A stretch of 64,000 nucleotides of DNA from Streptomyces aureoverticillatus (GCF_014649395.1 NZ_BMSY01000001.1:930001-994000); one strand, 5' to 3'. Positions 34,828 to 43,808 are shown, counted from the first letter of the stretch. The notes: generated by a model from the sequence alone, not told the origin. Made by a program: numbers and translations.

Positions 34828-35712
34828 TCAGTTCTTCTGGATCTGGTCGAAGCTCAGCTCGACCGGGGTCTCGCGGCCGAAGATCTCGACAAGGCCCTTG
34901 ACCTTCTTCGAGTCGGCGTTGATCTCGTTGATCGTGGCCTGCAGCGTGGCGAACGGGCCGTCGGTGACGGTGACCGAGTCGCCGACCTCGAAGTCCAGGA
35001 CCTGGACCTCGACCTTGCGCTGCGGGGCGGGCTTGCCCTCGGCCTCGGCGGCCTCGCGGGCGGCCTTCTCCTCGGCCTCCGGGGCGAGCATCTTGACGAT
35101 CTCGTCCAGGGTCAGCGGGTACGGGTCGTAGGCGTTGCCGACGAAGCCGGTGACGCCGGGGGTGTTGCGGACGACGCCCCAGGACTCGTTCGTCAGGTCC
35201 ATGCGCACCAGCACGTAGCCGGGGAGCTTGTTCTGCCGGATGGTCTTGCGCTCGCCGTTCTTGATCTGCGCGACCTCTTCCTGCGGCACCTCGGCCTGGA
35301 AGATGAAGTCCTCGACGTTCAGCGAGACGGCGCGCTGCTCGAGGTTGGTCTTCACGCGGTTCTCGTAACCGGCGTAGGTGTGGATGACGTACCACTCGCC
35401 GGGCAGGCCGCGCAGTTCCTCGCGCAGGGCGGCGATCGGGTCGACCGGCTCGGCCTCCTCCTCGGGGGCCTCGTCCTCGACGGCCTCCGCGGCTTCGGCG
35501 TCCTCGTCGGTCTCGGCGACGGCGATGCCGCCGGCGGCCGCTTCGTCGTCGGACTCCACGTGCAGGGCCGCCTCCTCGGCGGGCTCGCCCGCGGCGGCGT
35601 CGGCAGCTTCGGCCTGGTCCGGGTCCTCGGCGTCCGCCGCCTCGACGATGTCGAGCTGGTCCTCCACGGACTCCGCCGACTCGATGGCGTCGTTCAGGTT
35701 CGGGTCAGACAC
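34828..35712 (-). CDS. nusG: Transcription termination/antitermination factor NusG
   Basis: NusG binds RNA polymerase and couples it with Rho or the ribosome. 294 residues. The catalog NusG NGN domain begins near residue 106 ([20 protein letters not shown]) and the KOW domain near 240 ([20 protein letters not shown]). The first 100 residues are a very acidic Glu/Ala/Asp-rich extension usual in Streptomyces. 77 bp after secE. Confidence 0.97.
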   Translation of the reverse strand: MSDPNLNDAIESAESVEDQLDIVEAADAEDPDQAEAADAAAGEPAEEAALHVESDDEAAAGGIAVAETDEDAEAAEAVEDEAPEEEAEPVDPIAALREELRGLPGEWYVIHTYAGYENRVKTNLEQRAVSLNVEDFIFQAEVPQEEVAQIKNGERKTIRQNKLPGYVLVRMDLTNESWGVVRNTPGVTGFVGNAYDPYPLTLDEIVKMLAPEAEEKAAREAAEAEGKPAPQRKVEVQVLDFEVGDSVTVTDGPFATLQATINEINADSKKVKGLVEIFGRETPVELSFDQIQKN

Positions 35713-35789
35713 GGTGGCTGCTTCTTCCTGGATACATGGGGGTGGAACACGCGAAAGGGGCGCCTGGTGCGGCGCCCTTCGCTTTCGGC

Positions 35790-36074
35790 TCAGCCGAAGA
35801 CGTACTTGATGAGGTTGCTGAAGCCATAGTCAATCACGGTCACGAGACCGATCATGATGACGACGAAGATGATCACGACCGTGGTGTACGTCGTGAGCTG
35901 ATTGCGCGTCGGCCAGACGACCTTGCGAAGCTCGGCGACGATCTGACGGTAGAACAGCGCCAGCCGGCCCAGGGGGCCCTTCTTGCCGCGCTTGCCGCCC
36001 TTGCGCGCCTTCTTCTTGTCGGGCGCCTCGTCCTGGGCATCAGGCATGTCGATGGAGCCCACGGCGTCCGTCAC
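35790..36074 (-). CDS. secE: Protein translocase subunit SecE
   Basis: Essential single-spanning subunit that clamps SecY. 94 residues from a GTG start ([20 protein letters not shown]...), with AGGTGAG just upstream. A basic region is followed by the family motif [20 protein letters not shown] and one membrane segment (about residues 63-83). A longer upstream reading overlaps the tRNA and is rejected. Confidence 0.96.
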   Translation of the reverse strand: MTDAVGSIDMPDAQDEAPDKKKARKGGKRGKKGPLGRLALFYRQIVAELRKVVWPTRNQLTTYTTVVIIFVVIMIGLVTVIDYGFSNLIKYVFG

Positions 36075-36180
36075 TCGTCTCACCTGATTCCGGGTCGTGG
36101 CCGTGCCGCGCCCGGTTGAGCCGCACGGCGGTGCATTGCAGTACGTACATGCGCACACATCCTGGCGAAGGTGTGTGTAG

Positions 36181-36253
36181 CAGGGCCGGAGGGACTTGAA
36201 CCCCCAACCGCTGGTTTTGGAGACCAGTGCTCTACCAATTGAGCTACGACCCT
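36181..36253 (-). tRNA. tRNA-Trp (CCA)
   Basis: A complete 73-nt cloverleaf: acceptor AGGGTCG with CGGCCCT, D arm GCTCAATTGGTAGAGC, anticodon arm CTGGT-CTCCAAA-ACCAG with anticodon CCA, T arm GGGGGTTCAAGTCCCTC, discriminator G. CCA is not encoded. It lies just upstream of secE, the usual tRNA-Trp-secE-nusG order. Confidence 0.97.
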
Positions 36254-36373
36254 TTGATTTCCCCCAACCTACAGCATCCGACCGTGTGCACCGAGTGCGT
36301 TGGGAAGGTGCTGCCGGTGAGGGCCAACGACGAGTGAGTGTACGTGGTCCGGGGCGCCCCGTCGAACAGGATG

Positions 36374-36391
36374 GGATCCGCCGGCGGATCC
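36374..36391. promoter_or_regulatory. 18-bp perfect palindrome upstream of aspC
   Basis: ggatccgccggcggatcc is fully palindromic and lies about 90 bp before the aspC start, in the divergent region between tRNA-Trp and aspC. It could be a regulator site, but GC-rich DNA produces such palindromes by chance fairly often. Confidence 0.4.
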
Positions 36392-36481
36392 TCTCGCCGT
36401 CCGGCACCCGGCGCGGCCGCCGATCCGCCGGTCCCGGAAACCCGTGTGTCCGGGGCATCGCCGGTCTGGAACGATGGGCCC

Positions 36482-37708
36482 ATGAGCGCTGTCACTCCTC
36501 CCACCGAGCGCCGGGTCTCCGCCCGAGTCGGCGCGATCTCCGAGTCCGCGACCCTCGCTGTCGACGCCAAGGCCAAGGCCCTCAAGGCCGCCGGGCGTCC
36601 GGTGATCGGTTTCGGCGCGGGCGAGCCGGACTTCCCGACCCCGGACTACATCGTCGAGGCGGCCGTCGAGGCCTGCAAGAACCCGAAGTACCACCGCTAC
36701 ACGCCCGCGGGCGGCCTGCCCGAGCTGAAGGCCGCGATCGCCGCGAAGACGCTGCGCGACTCCGGGTACGAGCCCGAGGTCTCCGAGATCCTGGTGACCA
36801 ACGGCGGCAAGCAGGCCATCTACGAGGCGTTCGCCGCGATCCTCGACCCGGGCGACGAGGTCATCGTCCCGGCGCCGTACTGGACGACGTACCCCGAGTC
36901 GATCCGCCTCGCCGGCGGCGTCCCGGTCGAGGTCGTCGCCGACGAGACCACCGGCTACCGCGTCTCCGTGGAGCAGCTGGAGGCCGCGCGCACGGAGAAG
37001 ACGAAGGTCGTCCTCTTCGTGTCGCCGTCCAACCCGACGGGCGCCGTCTACAGCCGCGAGGACGCGGAGGCCATCGGCCGCTGGGCCCTGGAGCACGGCC
37101 TGTGGGTCATGACGGACGAGATCTACGAACACCTCGTCTACGGAGACGCGCAGTTCACGTCCCTGCCCGCGCTCCTGCCCGAGCTGCGCGACAAGTGCGT
37201 CGTGGTCAACGGCGTCGCGAAGACGTACGCCATGACCGGCTGGCGCGTGGGGTGGATCGTCGGCCCGAAGGATGTCGTGAAGGCCGCGACGAACCTCCAG
37301 TCGCACGCCACGTCCAACGTCTCCAACGTCGCGCAGGCCGCCGCCATCGCCGCCGTCTCCGGTGACCTGACGGCCGTCGACAAGATGCGCGAGGCCTTCG
37401 ACCGGCGCCGCCGGACGATCGTGCGGATGCTGAACGAGATCGACGGCGTGCTGTGCCCCGAGCCCGAGGGCGCCTTCTACGCGTACCCCTCGGTGAAGGC
37501 GCTCATCGGCAAGGAGATCCGCGGCAAGCGCCCGCAGGACACCGTAGAGCTGGCCGCGCTCATCCTGGAGGAGGCCGAGGTCGCGGTGGTCCCGGGCGAG
37601 GCCTTCGGGACGCCGGGCTATCTGCGGCTCTCGTACGCCCTGGGCGACGAGGACCTGGTCGAGGGCGTCTCGCGGCTCCAGAAGCTGCTGGCGGAGGCGC
37701 GGGACTGA
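36482..37708 (+). CDS. aspC: Aspartate aminotransferase, PLP-dependent
   Basis: Transfers the amino group between aspartate and 2-oxoglutarate (class I/II fold type I). 408 residues from [20 protein letters not shown]. Active-site features: [20 protein letters not shown] with the cofactor-contacting Asp and Tyr, the PLP lysine in [14 protein letters not shown], and the C-terminal substrate Arg in LRLSYALG. Subfamily Ib by its motifs. A 13-bp terminator follows. Confidence 0.93.
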   Translation: MSAVTPPTERRVSARVGAISESATLAVDAKAKALKAAGRPVIGFGAGEPDFPTPDYIVEAAVEACKNPKYHRYTPAGGLPELKAAIAAKTLRDSGYEPEVSEILVTNGGKQAIYEAFAAILDPGDEVIVPAPYWTTYPESIRLAGGVPVEVVADETTGYRVSVEQLEAARTEKTKVVLFVSPSNPTGAVYSREDAEAIGRWALEHGLWVMTDEIYEHLVYGDAQFTSLPALLPELRDKCVVVNGVAKTYAMTGWRVGWIVGPKDVVKAATNLQSHATSNVSNVAQAAAIAAVSGDLTAVDKMREAFDRRRRTIVRMLNEIDGVLCPEPEGAFYAYPSVKALIGKEIRGKRPQDTVELAALILEEAEVAVVPGEAFGTPGYLRLSYALGDEDLVEGVSRLQKLLAEARD

Positions 37709-37744
37709 CGGCCACGCGGTTTTTCGCGCTCCACGCGCGCGGGA

Positions 37745-37774
37745 CGGGCACCTACGAGTTTTCGTAGGTGCCCG
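37745..37774. terminator. aspC terminator
   Basis: Perfect 13-bp stem (cgggcacctacga with tcgtaggtgcccg), 4-nt loop, followed by ttcttc on the plus strand. Confidence 0.9.
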
Positions 37775-37865
37775 TTCTTCGTGGGGCCCGCTTGTCCGTT
37801 CGGAGAAGTACCTCTTGGGGAAAAGCGGCTACCGGGACCCCGTGCTCGTACGGCAAGATCCTGGA

Positions 37866-38888
37866 ATGGAGCGCGTACGAGACGTAAGAGAGCTGCCCAA
37901 GGCCCACCTGCATCTGCACTTCACCGGGTCGATGCGGCCCTCGACGCTGCTTGAGCTCGCCGACAAGTACGGCGTCCGGCTGCCGGACGCGCTGACCGGC
38001 GGTCACCCCCCGAATCTGCGGGCCACCGACGAGCGGGGCTGGTTCCGCTTCCAGCGGCTGTACGACATGGCGCGGTCCTGTCTGCGCGAGCCGGAGGACA
38101 TCCAGCGGCTGGTGCGGGAGGCGGCACAGGAGGACATCAGGGACGGGTCGGGGTGGCTGGAGATCCAGGTCGACCCGACGTCGTACGCGCCCCGGCTCGG
38201 CGGGCTCATCCCGGCCCTGGAGATCATCCTGGACGCCGTCGAGAGCGCCTCGCGGGAGACCGGCCTCGGGATGCGCGTGCTGGTCGCCGCGAACCGCATG
38301 AAGCACCCCCTGGACGCGCGCACGCTGGCGCGGCTCGCGGTGCGGTACGCCGACCGGGGCGTGGTCGGCTTCGGGCTCTCCAACGACGAACGGCGGGGCA
38401 TGGCGCGGGACTTCGACCGCGCCTTCGCCATCGCCCGTGACGGCGGCCTGCTCGCGGCGCCGCACGGCGGCGAGCTGACCGGGCCCGCGTCGGTGCGCGA
38501 CTGCCTGGACGACCTGCACGCGCGGCGCATCGGCCACGGCGTGCGGGCGGCCGAGGACCCGCGGCTGCTCAAACGGCTCGCGGAGCGGGGCGTGACGTGC
38601 GAGGTGTGCCCGGCGTCCAACGTGGCGCTCGGGGTCTACGAGAAGCCCGAGGACGTGCCCCTGCGGACGCTGTACGACGCCGGGGTGCCGATGGCGCTGG
38701 GTGCCGACGACCCGCTGCTCTTCGGCTCGCGGCTGGCCGCGCAGTACGAGATCGCGCGGCAGCACCACGGCTTCGACGACGCCGAGCTGGCCGAGCTGGC
38801 GCGGCAGTCGGTGCGGGGGTCGGCGGCGCCCGCCGAAGTGCAGGAGAAGCTGCTCGCGGGAGTGGACGAGTGGCTGGCCGCGGGCTGA
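37866..38888 (+). CDS. add: Adenosine deaminase
   Basis: Hydrolyses adenosine to inosine in purine salvage. 340 residues from MERVRDVRELPKAHLHLHFT. Zinc and catalytic residues are visible: HLHLHFTG (HxH), the His of APHGGELTG with catalytic Glu, the His of RIGHGVRA and the Asp pair in GADDPLLF. The start was chosen from the family N-terminus; an in-frame upstream methionine is rejected. Confidence 0.93.
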   Translation: MERVRDVRELPKAHLHLHFTGSMRPSTLLELADKYGVRLPDALTGGHPPNLRATDERGWFRFQRLYDMARSCLREPEDIQRLVREAAQEDIRDGSGWLEIQVDPTSYAPRLGGLIPALEIILDAVESASRETGLGMRVLVAANRMKHPLDARTLARLAVRYADRGVVGFGLSNDERRGMARDFDRAFAIARDGGLLAAPHGGELTGPASVRDCLDDLHARRIGHGVRAAEDPRLLKRLAERGVTCEVCPASNVALGVYEKPEDVPLRTLYDAGVPMALGADDPLLFGSRLAAQYEIARQHHGFDDAELAELARQSVRGSAAPAEVQEKLLAGVDEWLAAG

Positions 38889-38900
38889 TGCCGCGCCGAC

Positions 38901-38936
38901 GCGGTCGGCCCAGAGGCTGCGGTCGGCCCAGAGGCT
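38901..38936. repeat. 18-bp perfect tandem duplication
   Basis: gcggtcggcccagaggct occurs twice head to tail in the short gap between the convergent add and murB genes; the murB stop codon begins right after it, and a third partial copy (agaggct) continues into murB. Confidence 0.85.
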
Positions 38937-39992
38937 CTAGAGGCTGACGCCCACCGTCACCGGCTCGTTGACCAGCGTGATGCCGAAGGCGTCCCGCACG
39001 CCCGCGACGACCTCGCGGGCCAGGGCGAGCAGGTCCTCCGTGGTGGCGTCGCCGCGGTTGGTGAGGGCCAGGGTGTGCTTGCTGGAGATGCGGGCGGGGC
39101 CCTGGCCGTAGCCCTTGGTGAAGCCCGCCTTGTCGATGAGCCAGGCCGCCGAGGTCTTCACGCGGCCGTCGCCGGCCGGGAACGCGGGCGGGGCGGTGTC
39201 CGGGCCGAGCCGCTCCGCCACGCGCGCGTGGAAGACGGCGAACTGCTCGTCCGTGAGGATCGGGTTGGTGAAGAACGACCCGGCCGACCAGCTGTCGTGG
39301 TCCTCGGGGTCGAGCACCATGCCCTTGCCCGCGCGCAGCTTCAGGACGGTCTCGCGGGCCGCGGCGGCGGGCACGCGCTCGCCGGCTTCGACGCCGAGCG
39401 CCCGGGCGGTCTCCGGGTAGGCGATCGGGGCGCTCATCCCGCCCGCGTCCTCCAGGGCGAACCGCACCCGCAGGACCACGAAGCGGTCGGGGTCGGCCTT
39501 GAAACGGCTGTGGCGGTACGAGAAATCGCACTCCGCGTTCGGAATGGTGACCGTCTCCTGGGCCCGCCGGTCGTACGCGATCACTTCGGTGATCGTCGAG
39601 GAGACCTCCTGGCCGTACGCGCCCACGTTCTGGATGGGCGTCGCGCCCGCGGAGCCGGGGATGCCGGCCAGGCACTCGATGCCCGCGAGACCGGCCTCGA
39701 CGGTCCGCGCCACGGCGTCCGTCCAGATCTCACCGGCCGCGAGCTCCAGCCGCGTGCCGTCGAGCTCGAAGCCGGTGGTGGCGATGCGCAGGGCGGTGCC
39801 GTCGAATCCCTTGTCACCGATGACCAGGTTCGACCCGCCGCCGATGATCAGCAACGGGGTCCCGGCGTCATCGGCCTCACGGACGGCGGCGATCACCTCG
39901 GCGTCGGTCGTAGCGGTGATGAGACGGGCCGCGGGCCCACCGAGCCGAAAGGTGGTCAGCGGGGCGAGGGGGGCGTCATGAAGTACCTGCAC
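38937..39992 (-). CDS. murB: UDP-N-acetylenolpyruvoylglucosamine reductase
   Basis: FAD enzyme that makes UDP-N-acetylmuramic acid in peptidoglycan synthesis. 351 residues from a GTG start (VQVLHDAPLAPLTTFRLGGP...). FAD-binding motifs are LIIGGGSNLVIGD and GLAGIECLAGIPGSAGATP. Active-site features include the YRHSRFK segment, AGSFFTNP with the catalytic Ser, and the final Glu in LVNEPVTVG. A longer upstream frame through the repeat region is rejected. Confidence 0.95.
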   Translation of the reverse strand: MQVLHDAPLAPLTTFRLGGPAARLITATTDAEVIAAVREADDAGTPLLIIGGGSNLVIGDKGFDGTALRIATTGFELDGTRLELAAGEIWTDAVARTVEAGLAGIECLAGIPGSAGATPIQNVGAYGQEVSSTITEVIAYDRRAQETVTIPNAECDFSYRHSRFKADPDRFVVLRVRFALEDAGGMSAPIAYPETARALGVEAGERVPAAAARETVLKLRAGKGMVLDPEDHDSWSAGSFFTNPILTDEQFAVFHARVAERLGPDTAPPAFPAGDGRVKTSAAWLIDKAGFTKGYGQGPARISSKHTLALTNRGDATTEDLLALAREVVAGVRDAFGITLVNEPVTVGVSL

Positions 39993-40041
39993 GCCCCCAA
40001 GGGTACGGGCCGAGCCGACGGCGCCTGGGCCGGCCAGCACA

Positions 40042-40133
40042 TCAAGCGCCGGACGAGCGGGATTCAGCCCGTCCGGCGCTTGAGGACGAGGCCCGAAGGG
40101 CCGAAAGAGCGGGGGAAAGGGGGCGCAGCCCCC
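40042..40133. repeat. Streptomyces-type intergenic hairpin repeat
   Basis: A perfect 14-bp inverted repeat (tcaagcgccggacg with cgtccggcgcttga) is followed by aggacgaggcccgaagggcc and a 6-bp hairpin gggggcgcagccccc. Sequences of this kind recur between genes in many Streptomyces chromosomes. It lies after the MFS gene and probably serves as its terminator. Confidence 0.7.
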
Positions 40134-40144
40134 ATAGGGCCCCG

Positions 40145-41575
40145 TCACACAGAGACCGGCACCCGCTCCTCGGCCGGGGCTCCAACGCCCCTCGCAGCGG
40201 CGCCGCGCCCAGGCAGAAGCGCGGCGGCAACGGCCGCCAGGCCGACGCCCCCCGCGCCCACCCACAGCGCGGGCTCAAGCCCGTCCACGAACGCCACCGG
40301 CGAGCCATAGCCCCCCTGCGCGGAGAAGACCGCAGCCAGCACCGCGATGCCAAGCGCACCACCCACCTCACGCAACGCGTTGTTGGCCCCGGAGGCGATG
40401 CCCTGCTCGGACGGCCGGACGCTGGCCATGACCAGGCTGGCGGCCGGGGCGAAGTACAGCGCCATGCCGACCCCGCTGATGATCAGGGCGGGCAGCTGCG
40501 CGGCGTACGACACGTCGGGCGACAGGACGAGCGCGAACCAGCCGAGCCCCACGGCCTGCAGGGCGAGCCCCGCGGTGACGACAGGACGGCCGCCCACGCG
40601 GTCGGAGAGGTAACCGGCGATGGGCGCGACGATCATCGGCATCCCGGTCCACGGGAGCATGCGCAGCCCCGCCTCGGTCGGCGAGTAGCCCAGCACGCCC
40701 TGCAGGAACTGGCTGAGCAGGAAGATCGAGCCGAACATCCCGACGAACATCAGCAAGCTGGCCGCGTTGATCGCGGAGAACGCCCGGTTCCGGAAGAGCC
40801 GCATCGGCAGCATCGGGTTCTTGCCGCGGATACCGTGGCGCACGAAGCCGCCGAGCAGCGCGGCGCCCGCGATCAGGCTGGTCAGGACGGGCGCGCTGGT
40901 CCAGCCGTCGATGTTGCCGCGGATCAGGGCGTAGACGATGCCGAAGAGGCCGCCGCTGGCGAGCAGGGTGCCGACGATGTCGAGCGGGGCGCCGGTGCCG
41001 TACGACTCCGCGAGACGCATCCGGGCCAGCGGCAGCAGGGCTATGCCCAGCGGGACGTTCAGCCAGAAGATCCACTGCCAGGAGACGTGCTCGGTGAGCG
41101 CGCCCCCGATGAGCGGCCCGCTGGCGACCGCGAGTCCGTTGACGGCGCCCCAGATTCCGTACGCCATACCGCGCTTGGCGGCCGGCACGGCGGCCGTGAG
41201 CAGCGTCAGGGTGAGCGGCATCATGATCGCGGCGCCGACGCCCTGCACCGCGCGGGCGGCGATCAGCTCGTTGATGCCGGGCGCGAGGGCCGCCGCGGCG
41301 GAGGCGCCGGTGAAGACCGCGAGGCCGATGCCGAAGAGCTTGCGGCGCCCGAACCTGTCCCCCAGGGCCGCGCCGAACATCAGCAGCACGGCGAAGGTGA
41401 GGGTGTAGGCGCTCACCGTCCATTCGAGGTCTTCAAGGGCGCCGCCCAGGTCCTCGCGGATGGAGGGCAGCGCGGTGGTGACGACGAGGTTGTCGAGCGC
41501 CGCCATGAACCCGGCGACGCTGGTGATGACGAGGGCCCAGACGGCTCCCCCGCGGTGTGCTTCCTGCTGTGACAT
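40145..41575 (-). CDS. MFS drug exporter, DHA2 (EmrB/QacA) type
   Basis: Proton-coupled multidrug-type exporter in the cytoplasmic membrane, 476 residues with about 14 hydrophobic segments. Seen motifs: membrane-1 LDNLVVTTALPSI (the LDxTVVNVALP motif of this family), loop motif A GDRFGRRKLFGIG, and motif C GLAVASGPLIGG in helix 5. Substrate unknown. The gene lies downstream of a TetR gene in the same direction, and both have the same 18-bp operator ahead of them. Confidence 0.9.
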   Translation of the reverse strand: MSQQEAHRGGAVWALVITSVAGFMAALDNLVVTTALPSIREDLGGALEDLEWTVSAYTLTFAVLLMFGAALGDRFGRRKLFGIGLAVFTGASAAAALAPGINELIAARAVQGVGAAIMMPLTLTLLTAAVPAAKRGMAYGIWGAVNGLAVASGPLIGGALTEHVSWQWIFWLNVPLGIALLPLARMRLAESYGTGAPLDIVGTLLASGGLFGIVYALIRGNIDGWTSAPVLTSLIAGAALLGGFVRHGIRGKNPMLPMRLFRNRAFSAINAASLLMFVGMFGSIFLLSQFLQGVLGYSPTEAGLRMLPWTGMPMIVAPIAGYLSDRVGGRPVVTAGLALQAVGLGWFALVLSPDVSYAAQLPALIISGVGMALYFAPAASLVMASVRPSEQGIASGANNALREVGGALGIAVLAAVFSAQGGYGSPVAFVDGLEPALWVGAGGVGLAAVAAALLPGRGAAARGVGAPAEERVPVSV

Positions 41576-41601
41576 CGCTCCCCCGTACGGTGAGTGTCAG
41601 A

Positions 41602-41619
41602 TTAGTAATTGATGACTAA
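41602..41619 (-). promoter_or_regulatory. TetR operator at the MFS gene
   Basis: TTAGTAATTGATGACTAA, inverted repeat TTAGT-N8-ACTAA, 27 bp upstream of the MFS start codon. It matches the site ahead of the tetR gene over TTAGT, ATTG and ACTAA. Confidence 0.8.
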
Positions 41620-41719
41620 CTTTCGCGCCCATGAAGAGCCCGCGCCCCGGGCCGAACGCCCAGGAGCCGACCGCCCCTCATGACGCGGTACGCCTTCGGA
41701 CTGCACCTGCGACTGCGAC

Positions 41720-42286
41720 TTACTCGGACCCGCCCTGCGGCTGGGACGACTGATAGAGCCCCTCCCAGACGCGGTGTTCGGCGGAGAACCCCATGGCCGA
41801 CAGGATGTTGATCAGCATTCCGTACGCCATGAACGTCGTCGTCTCGCTCACATCGGCCCCGAGCGGCAGATGCGCGGCCTCCCAGATCTCCATCCAGCCG
41901 GCGCGCACCATCTCGCCGAACTCGTGGTCCCCGGCGGCCTCGGCGGCCGCCACGGCGACGTACGTCTGGAGCTGCATCTGGAGCTTGTCGGGGTCGCTCG
42001 CGATGAGCCGCATGTACGCGGCGGCCATGGCGTGCAGGGCCTCATCGCCCCGCAGCCCCTCGCTCGCCTCCGCGAAGACCTTGCGGGTCTCCTCCAGGCA
42101 GCGCGCCGACGCCGCGAGGAAGATCGCCTTCTTGCCCGGGAAGAGCCGGAAGAGATACGGCTGCGAGACTCCGACGCGCTTGGCGATCGCCTCGGTCGAC
42201 GTCCCGTGGTACCCACCGCGGGCGAACTCGCTCATCGCCGCGCGGATGACGCTCTCGCGCCGCTCCTCTGCGCTCATCCTGACCAT
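41720..42286 (-). CDS. TetR-family repressor
   Basis: 188 residues. The N-terminal DNA-binding domain is clear (AMSEFARGGYHGTSTEAIAK then RVGVSQPYLFRLFPGKKAIF), followed by a helical ligand domain. It lies directly upstream of the MFS exporter, and matched operators at both promoters suggest that it represses itself and the exporter until a ligand binds. The ATG lies about 7 nt from the predicted -10, so the mRNA may be leaderless. Confidence 0.92.
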   Translation of the reverse strand: MVRMSAEERRESVIRAAMSEFARGGYHGTSTEAIAKRVGVSQPYLFRLFPGKKAIFLAASARCLEETRKVFAEASEGLRGDEALHAMAAAYMRLIASDPDKLQMQLQTYVAVAAAEAAGDHEFGEMVRAGWMEIWEAAHLPLGADVSETTTFMAYGMLINILSAMGFSAEHRVWEGLYQSSQPQGGSE

Positions 42287-42292
42287 GCGATT

Positions 42293-42322
42293 AAGTTAGT
42301 GGCCAATCACTAAGTAGGTCAA
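42293..42322 (-). promoter_or_regulatory. tetR promoter and operator
   Basis: On the minus strand TTGACC (42317-42322), an 18-bp spacer, and TAACTT (42293-42298). The spacer holds the operator TTAGTGATTGGCCACTAA (42296-42313; same TTAGT-N8-ACTAA form as at the MFS gene). The predicted start is at or next to the start codon. Confidence 0.7.
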
Positions 42323-42374
42323 GTGGCTTCCTTGGGCCGCCTTGGGACTGCCTCCGGAGAGGTGCGAGTGAGAT

Positions 42375-42416
42375 ACGAGTAAGGGGCGCCCGCAATGGCG
42401 GACGCCCCTTACTCGT
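42375..42416 (-). terminator. Terminator after the HadB-like gene
   Basis: A 14-bp perfect outer stem (acgagtaaggggcg with cgccccttactcgt) and a short inner cgc/gcg helix, 28 bp after the stop codon. Confidence 0.85.
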
Positions 42417-42444
42417 GGCCACCGGTGACCGTCGGCCGGGCCGC

Positions 42445-42873
42445 TCAGGCCAGCCGTACGACCGCCCGGGACATGCCGAGCACCTTCTGGTCGTCGCTCT
42501 TGGCGAGCAGGTCGACCCGGACCTGCTTGTCGTCGAGCTTCGCGGCGACCTTGGCGCTGACCTCGATCGTGGCGCCCTTGTCGTCGTTCGGGACGACGAC
42601 GGGCTTGGTGAAGCGCACGCCGTACTCGACGACGGCGGCCGGGTCGACCGTCCAGTCCGTCACCACGCGGATCGCCTCGGCCATGGTGAACATGCCGTGC
42701 GCGATGACGTCCGGCAGCCCGACCTCCAGGGCGAACTTCTCGTTCCAGTGGATCGGGTTGAAGTCTCCGGAGGCGCCCGCGTACTGCACGAGCGTGGCGC
42801 GCGTCACCGGGAAGGACTGGGCCGGCAGTTCGGTGCCGACCTCGACGTCGTCGTATGCGATCTTCGCCGTCAT
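42445..42873 (-). CDS. MaoC-like dehydratase, HadB type
   Basis: 142 residues, single hot-dog domain of the (R)-specific hydratase/MaoC family. The hydratase motif is intact: GDFNPIHWNEKFALEVGLPD with the catalytic Asp and His, then VIAHGMFTMA. It follows the HadA-like gene by 2 bp. In mycobacteria such a pair forms the HadAB 3-hydroxyacyl-ACP dehydratase of long-chain fatty-acid synthesis; here a role in fatty-acid or related acyl metabolism is inferred. Confidence 0.82.
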   Translation of the reverse strand: MTAKIAYDDVEVGTELPAQSFPVTRATLVQYAGASGDFNPIHWNEKFALEVGLPDVIAHGMFTMAEAIRVVTDWTVDPAAVVEYGVRFTKPVVVPNDDKGATIEVSAKVAAKLDDKQVRVDLLAKSDDQKVLGMSRAVVRLA

Positions 42874-42875
42874 CG

Positions 42876-43340
42876 TCAGGCCCCCTCTGCGGCGGTGTCG
42901 GCCGCCCGCGCGACGAGCTTGGTCCAGGCGGTCACGACGTGCTCGCCCGCCGCGTCGTGGACCTCGCCGCGGATGTCCAGGATGTCGTTGCCCGCCAGGG
43001 ACTTGATGTTCTCGATGGTCGACGTCACCGTGAGCCGGTCGCCCGCGTACACGGGACGCGTGTACGCGAACTTCTGGTCGCCGTGCACGACGCGGCTGTA
43101 GTCGAGGCCCAGCTGCGGGTCCTCGATGACCTGGCCCGCGGCCTTGAACGTGATCGCGAACACGAAGGTCGGCGGGGCCAGCACGTCGGGGTGGCCGAGG
43201 GCCTTGGCGGCCTGCGGGTCGGCGTACGCGGGATTGGCGTCGCCCACCGCGACCGCGAATTCGCGGATCTTCTCGCGGCCGACCTCATAGGGGTCGGTGG
43301 GCGGGTAGGACCGCCCCACGAAGGACTGGTCGAGCGCCAT
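42876..43340 (-). CDS. MaoC-like dehydratase, HadA type (UPF0336)
   Basis: 154 residues from MALDQSFVGRSYPPTDPYEV, hot-dog domain of the UPF0336/MaoC-N family. Its DANPAYADPQAAKALGHPDV region lacks the full catalytic Asp-His pattern of the HadB-like partner, as expected for the non-catalytic half that binds the acyl chain. The two genes are 2 bp apart and were probably always expressed together. They lie next to rpmG, the same arrangement as in other actinobacteria. Confidence 0.82.
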   Translation of the reverse strand: MALDQSFVGRSYPPTDPYEVGREKIREFAVAVGDANPAYADPQAAKALGHPDVLAPPTFVFAITFKAAGQVIEDPQLGLDYSRVVHGDQKFAYTRPVYAGDRLTVTSTIENIKSLAGNDILDIRGEVHDAAGEHVVTAWTKLVARAADTAAEGA

Positions 43341-43433
43341 GGCTCGGCACCTCCTGGCAGCTTGTTTTATCCGGCGACGCGGACGGACCGCGTGCCCCAA
43401 CGACGACGCGGACGAAACCGCGTACGCAAACGC

Positions 43434-43470
43434 CTCGAGGCCGCCCCCAATGTGCGGGGGCGGCCTCGAG
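43434..43470 (-). terminator. rpmG terminator
   Basis: A perfect 15-bp stem (ctcgaggccgccccc with gggggcggcctcgag) and 7-nt loop, 12 bp after the rpmG stop. Confidence 0.9.
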
Positions 43471-43482
43471 TACTAGCCTGTT

Positions 43483-43647
43483 TTATCGCGTTTCGCGGTG
43501 TGCGGTGTGCGAGTTGCAACGCGGGCAGTGCTTCTTCATCTCAAGACGGTCCGGGTTGTTACGCCGGTTCTTCTTGGTGATGTAGTTCCGCTCCTTGCAC
43601 TCCACGCAGGCCAGCGTGATCTTCGGGCGGACGTCGGTGGCAGCCAC
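43483..43647 (-). CDS. rpmG: 50S ribosomal protein L33 (zinc form)
   Basis: 54 residues from a GTG start ([20 protein letters not shown]...), with zinc-ribbon pairs CVEC and CPRC. This is the zinc-binding C+ paralog; a zinc-free copy under Zur control is expected elsewhere in a Streptomyces genome. It is preceded by tRNA-Thr and tRNA-Met on the same strand, an arrangement found in many actinobacteria. Confidence 0.95.
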
Positions 43648-43735
43648 GTGAGTGCTCCTTGACGGACGGATGGACGGATGAACGCATAAAAGAGTAGCCG
43701 ATCGAAGGACCGACCCCACAATCGGCTACTGAGGG

Positions 43736-43808
43736 TAGCGGTGACCGGACTTGAACCGGTGACACAGCGATTATGAGCCGCTTGCTCTACCGACTGAGCT
43801 ACACCGCT
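43736..43808 (-). tRNA. tRNA-Met (CAT), elongator
   Basis: 73 nt. Acceptor AGCGGTG with CACCGCT, D arm GCTCAGTCGGTAGAGC, anticodon loop CTCATAA (CAT), T arm CCGGTTCAAGTCCGG, discriminator A. The first acceptor pair is A-T rather than the C-A mismatch of initiators, so this is the elongator tRNA. Confidence 0.95.

Noticed and set aside
36338..36481. N-terminal extension of aspC by 48 codons
   Set aside because: The extension covers the palindrome and promoter area and has no family similarity; MSAVTPP gives the normal 408-residue enzyme.
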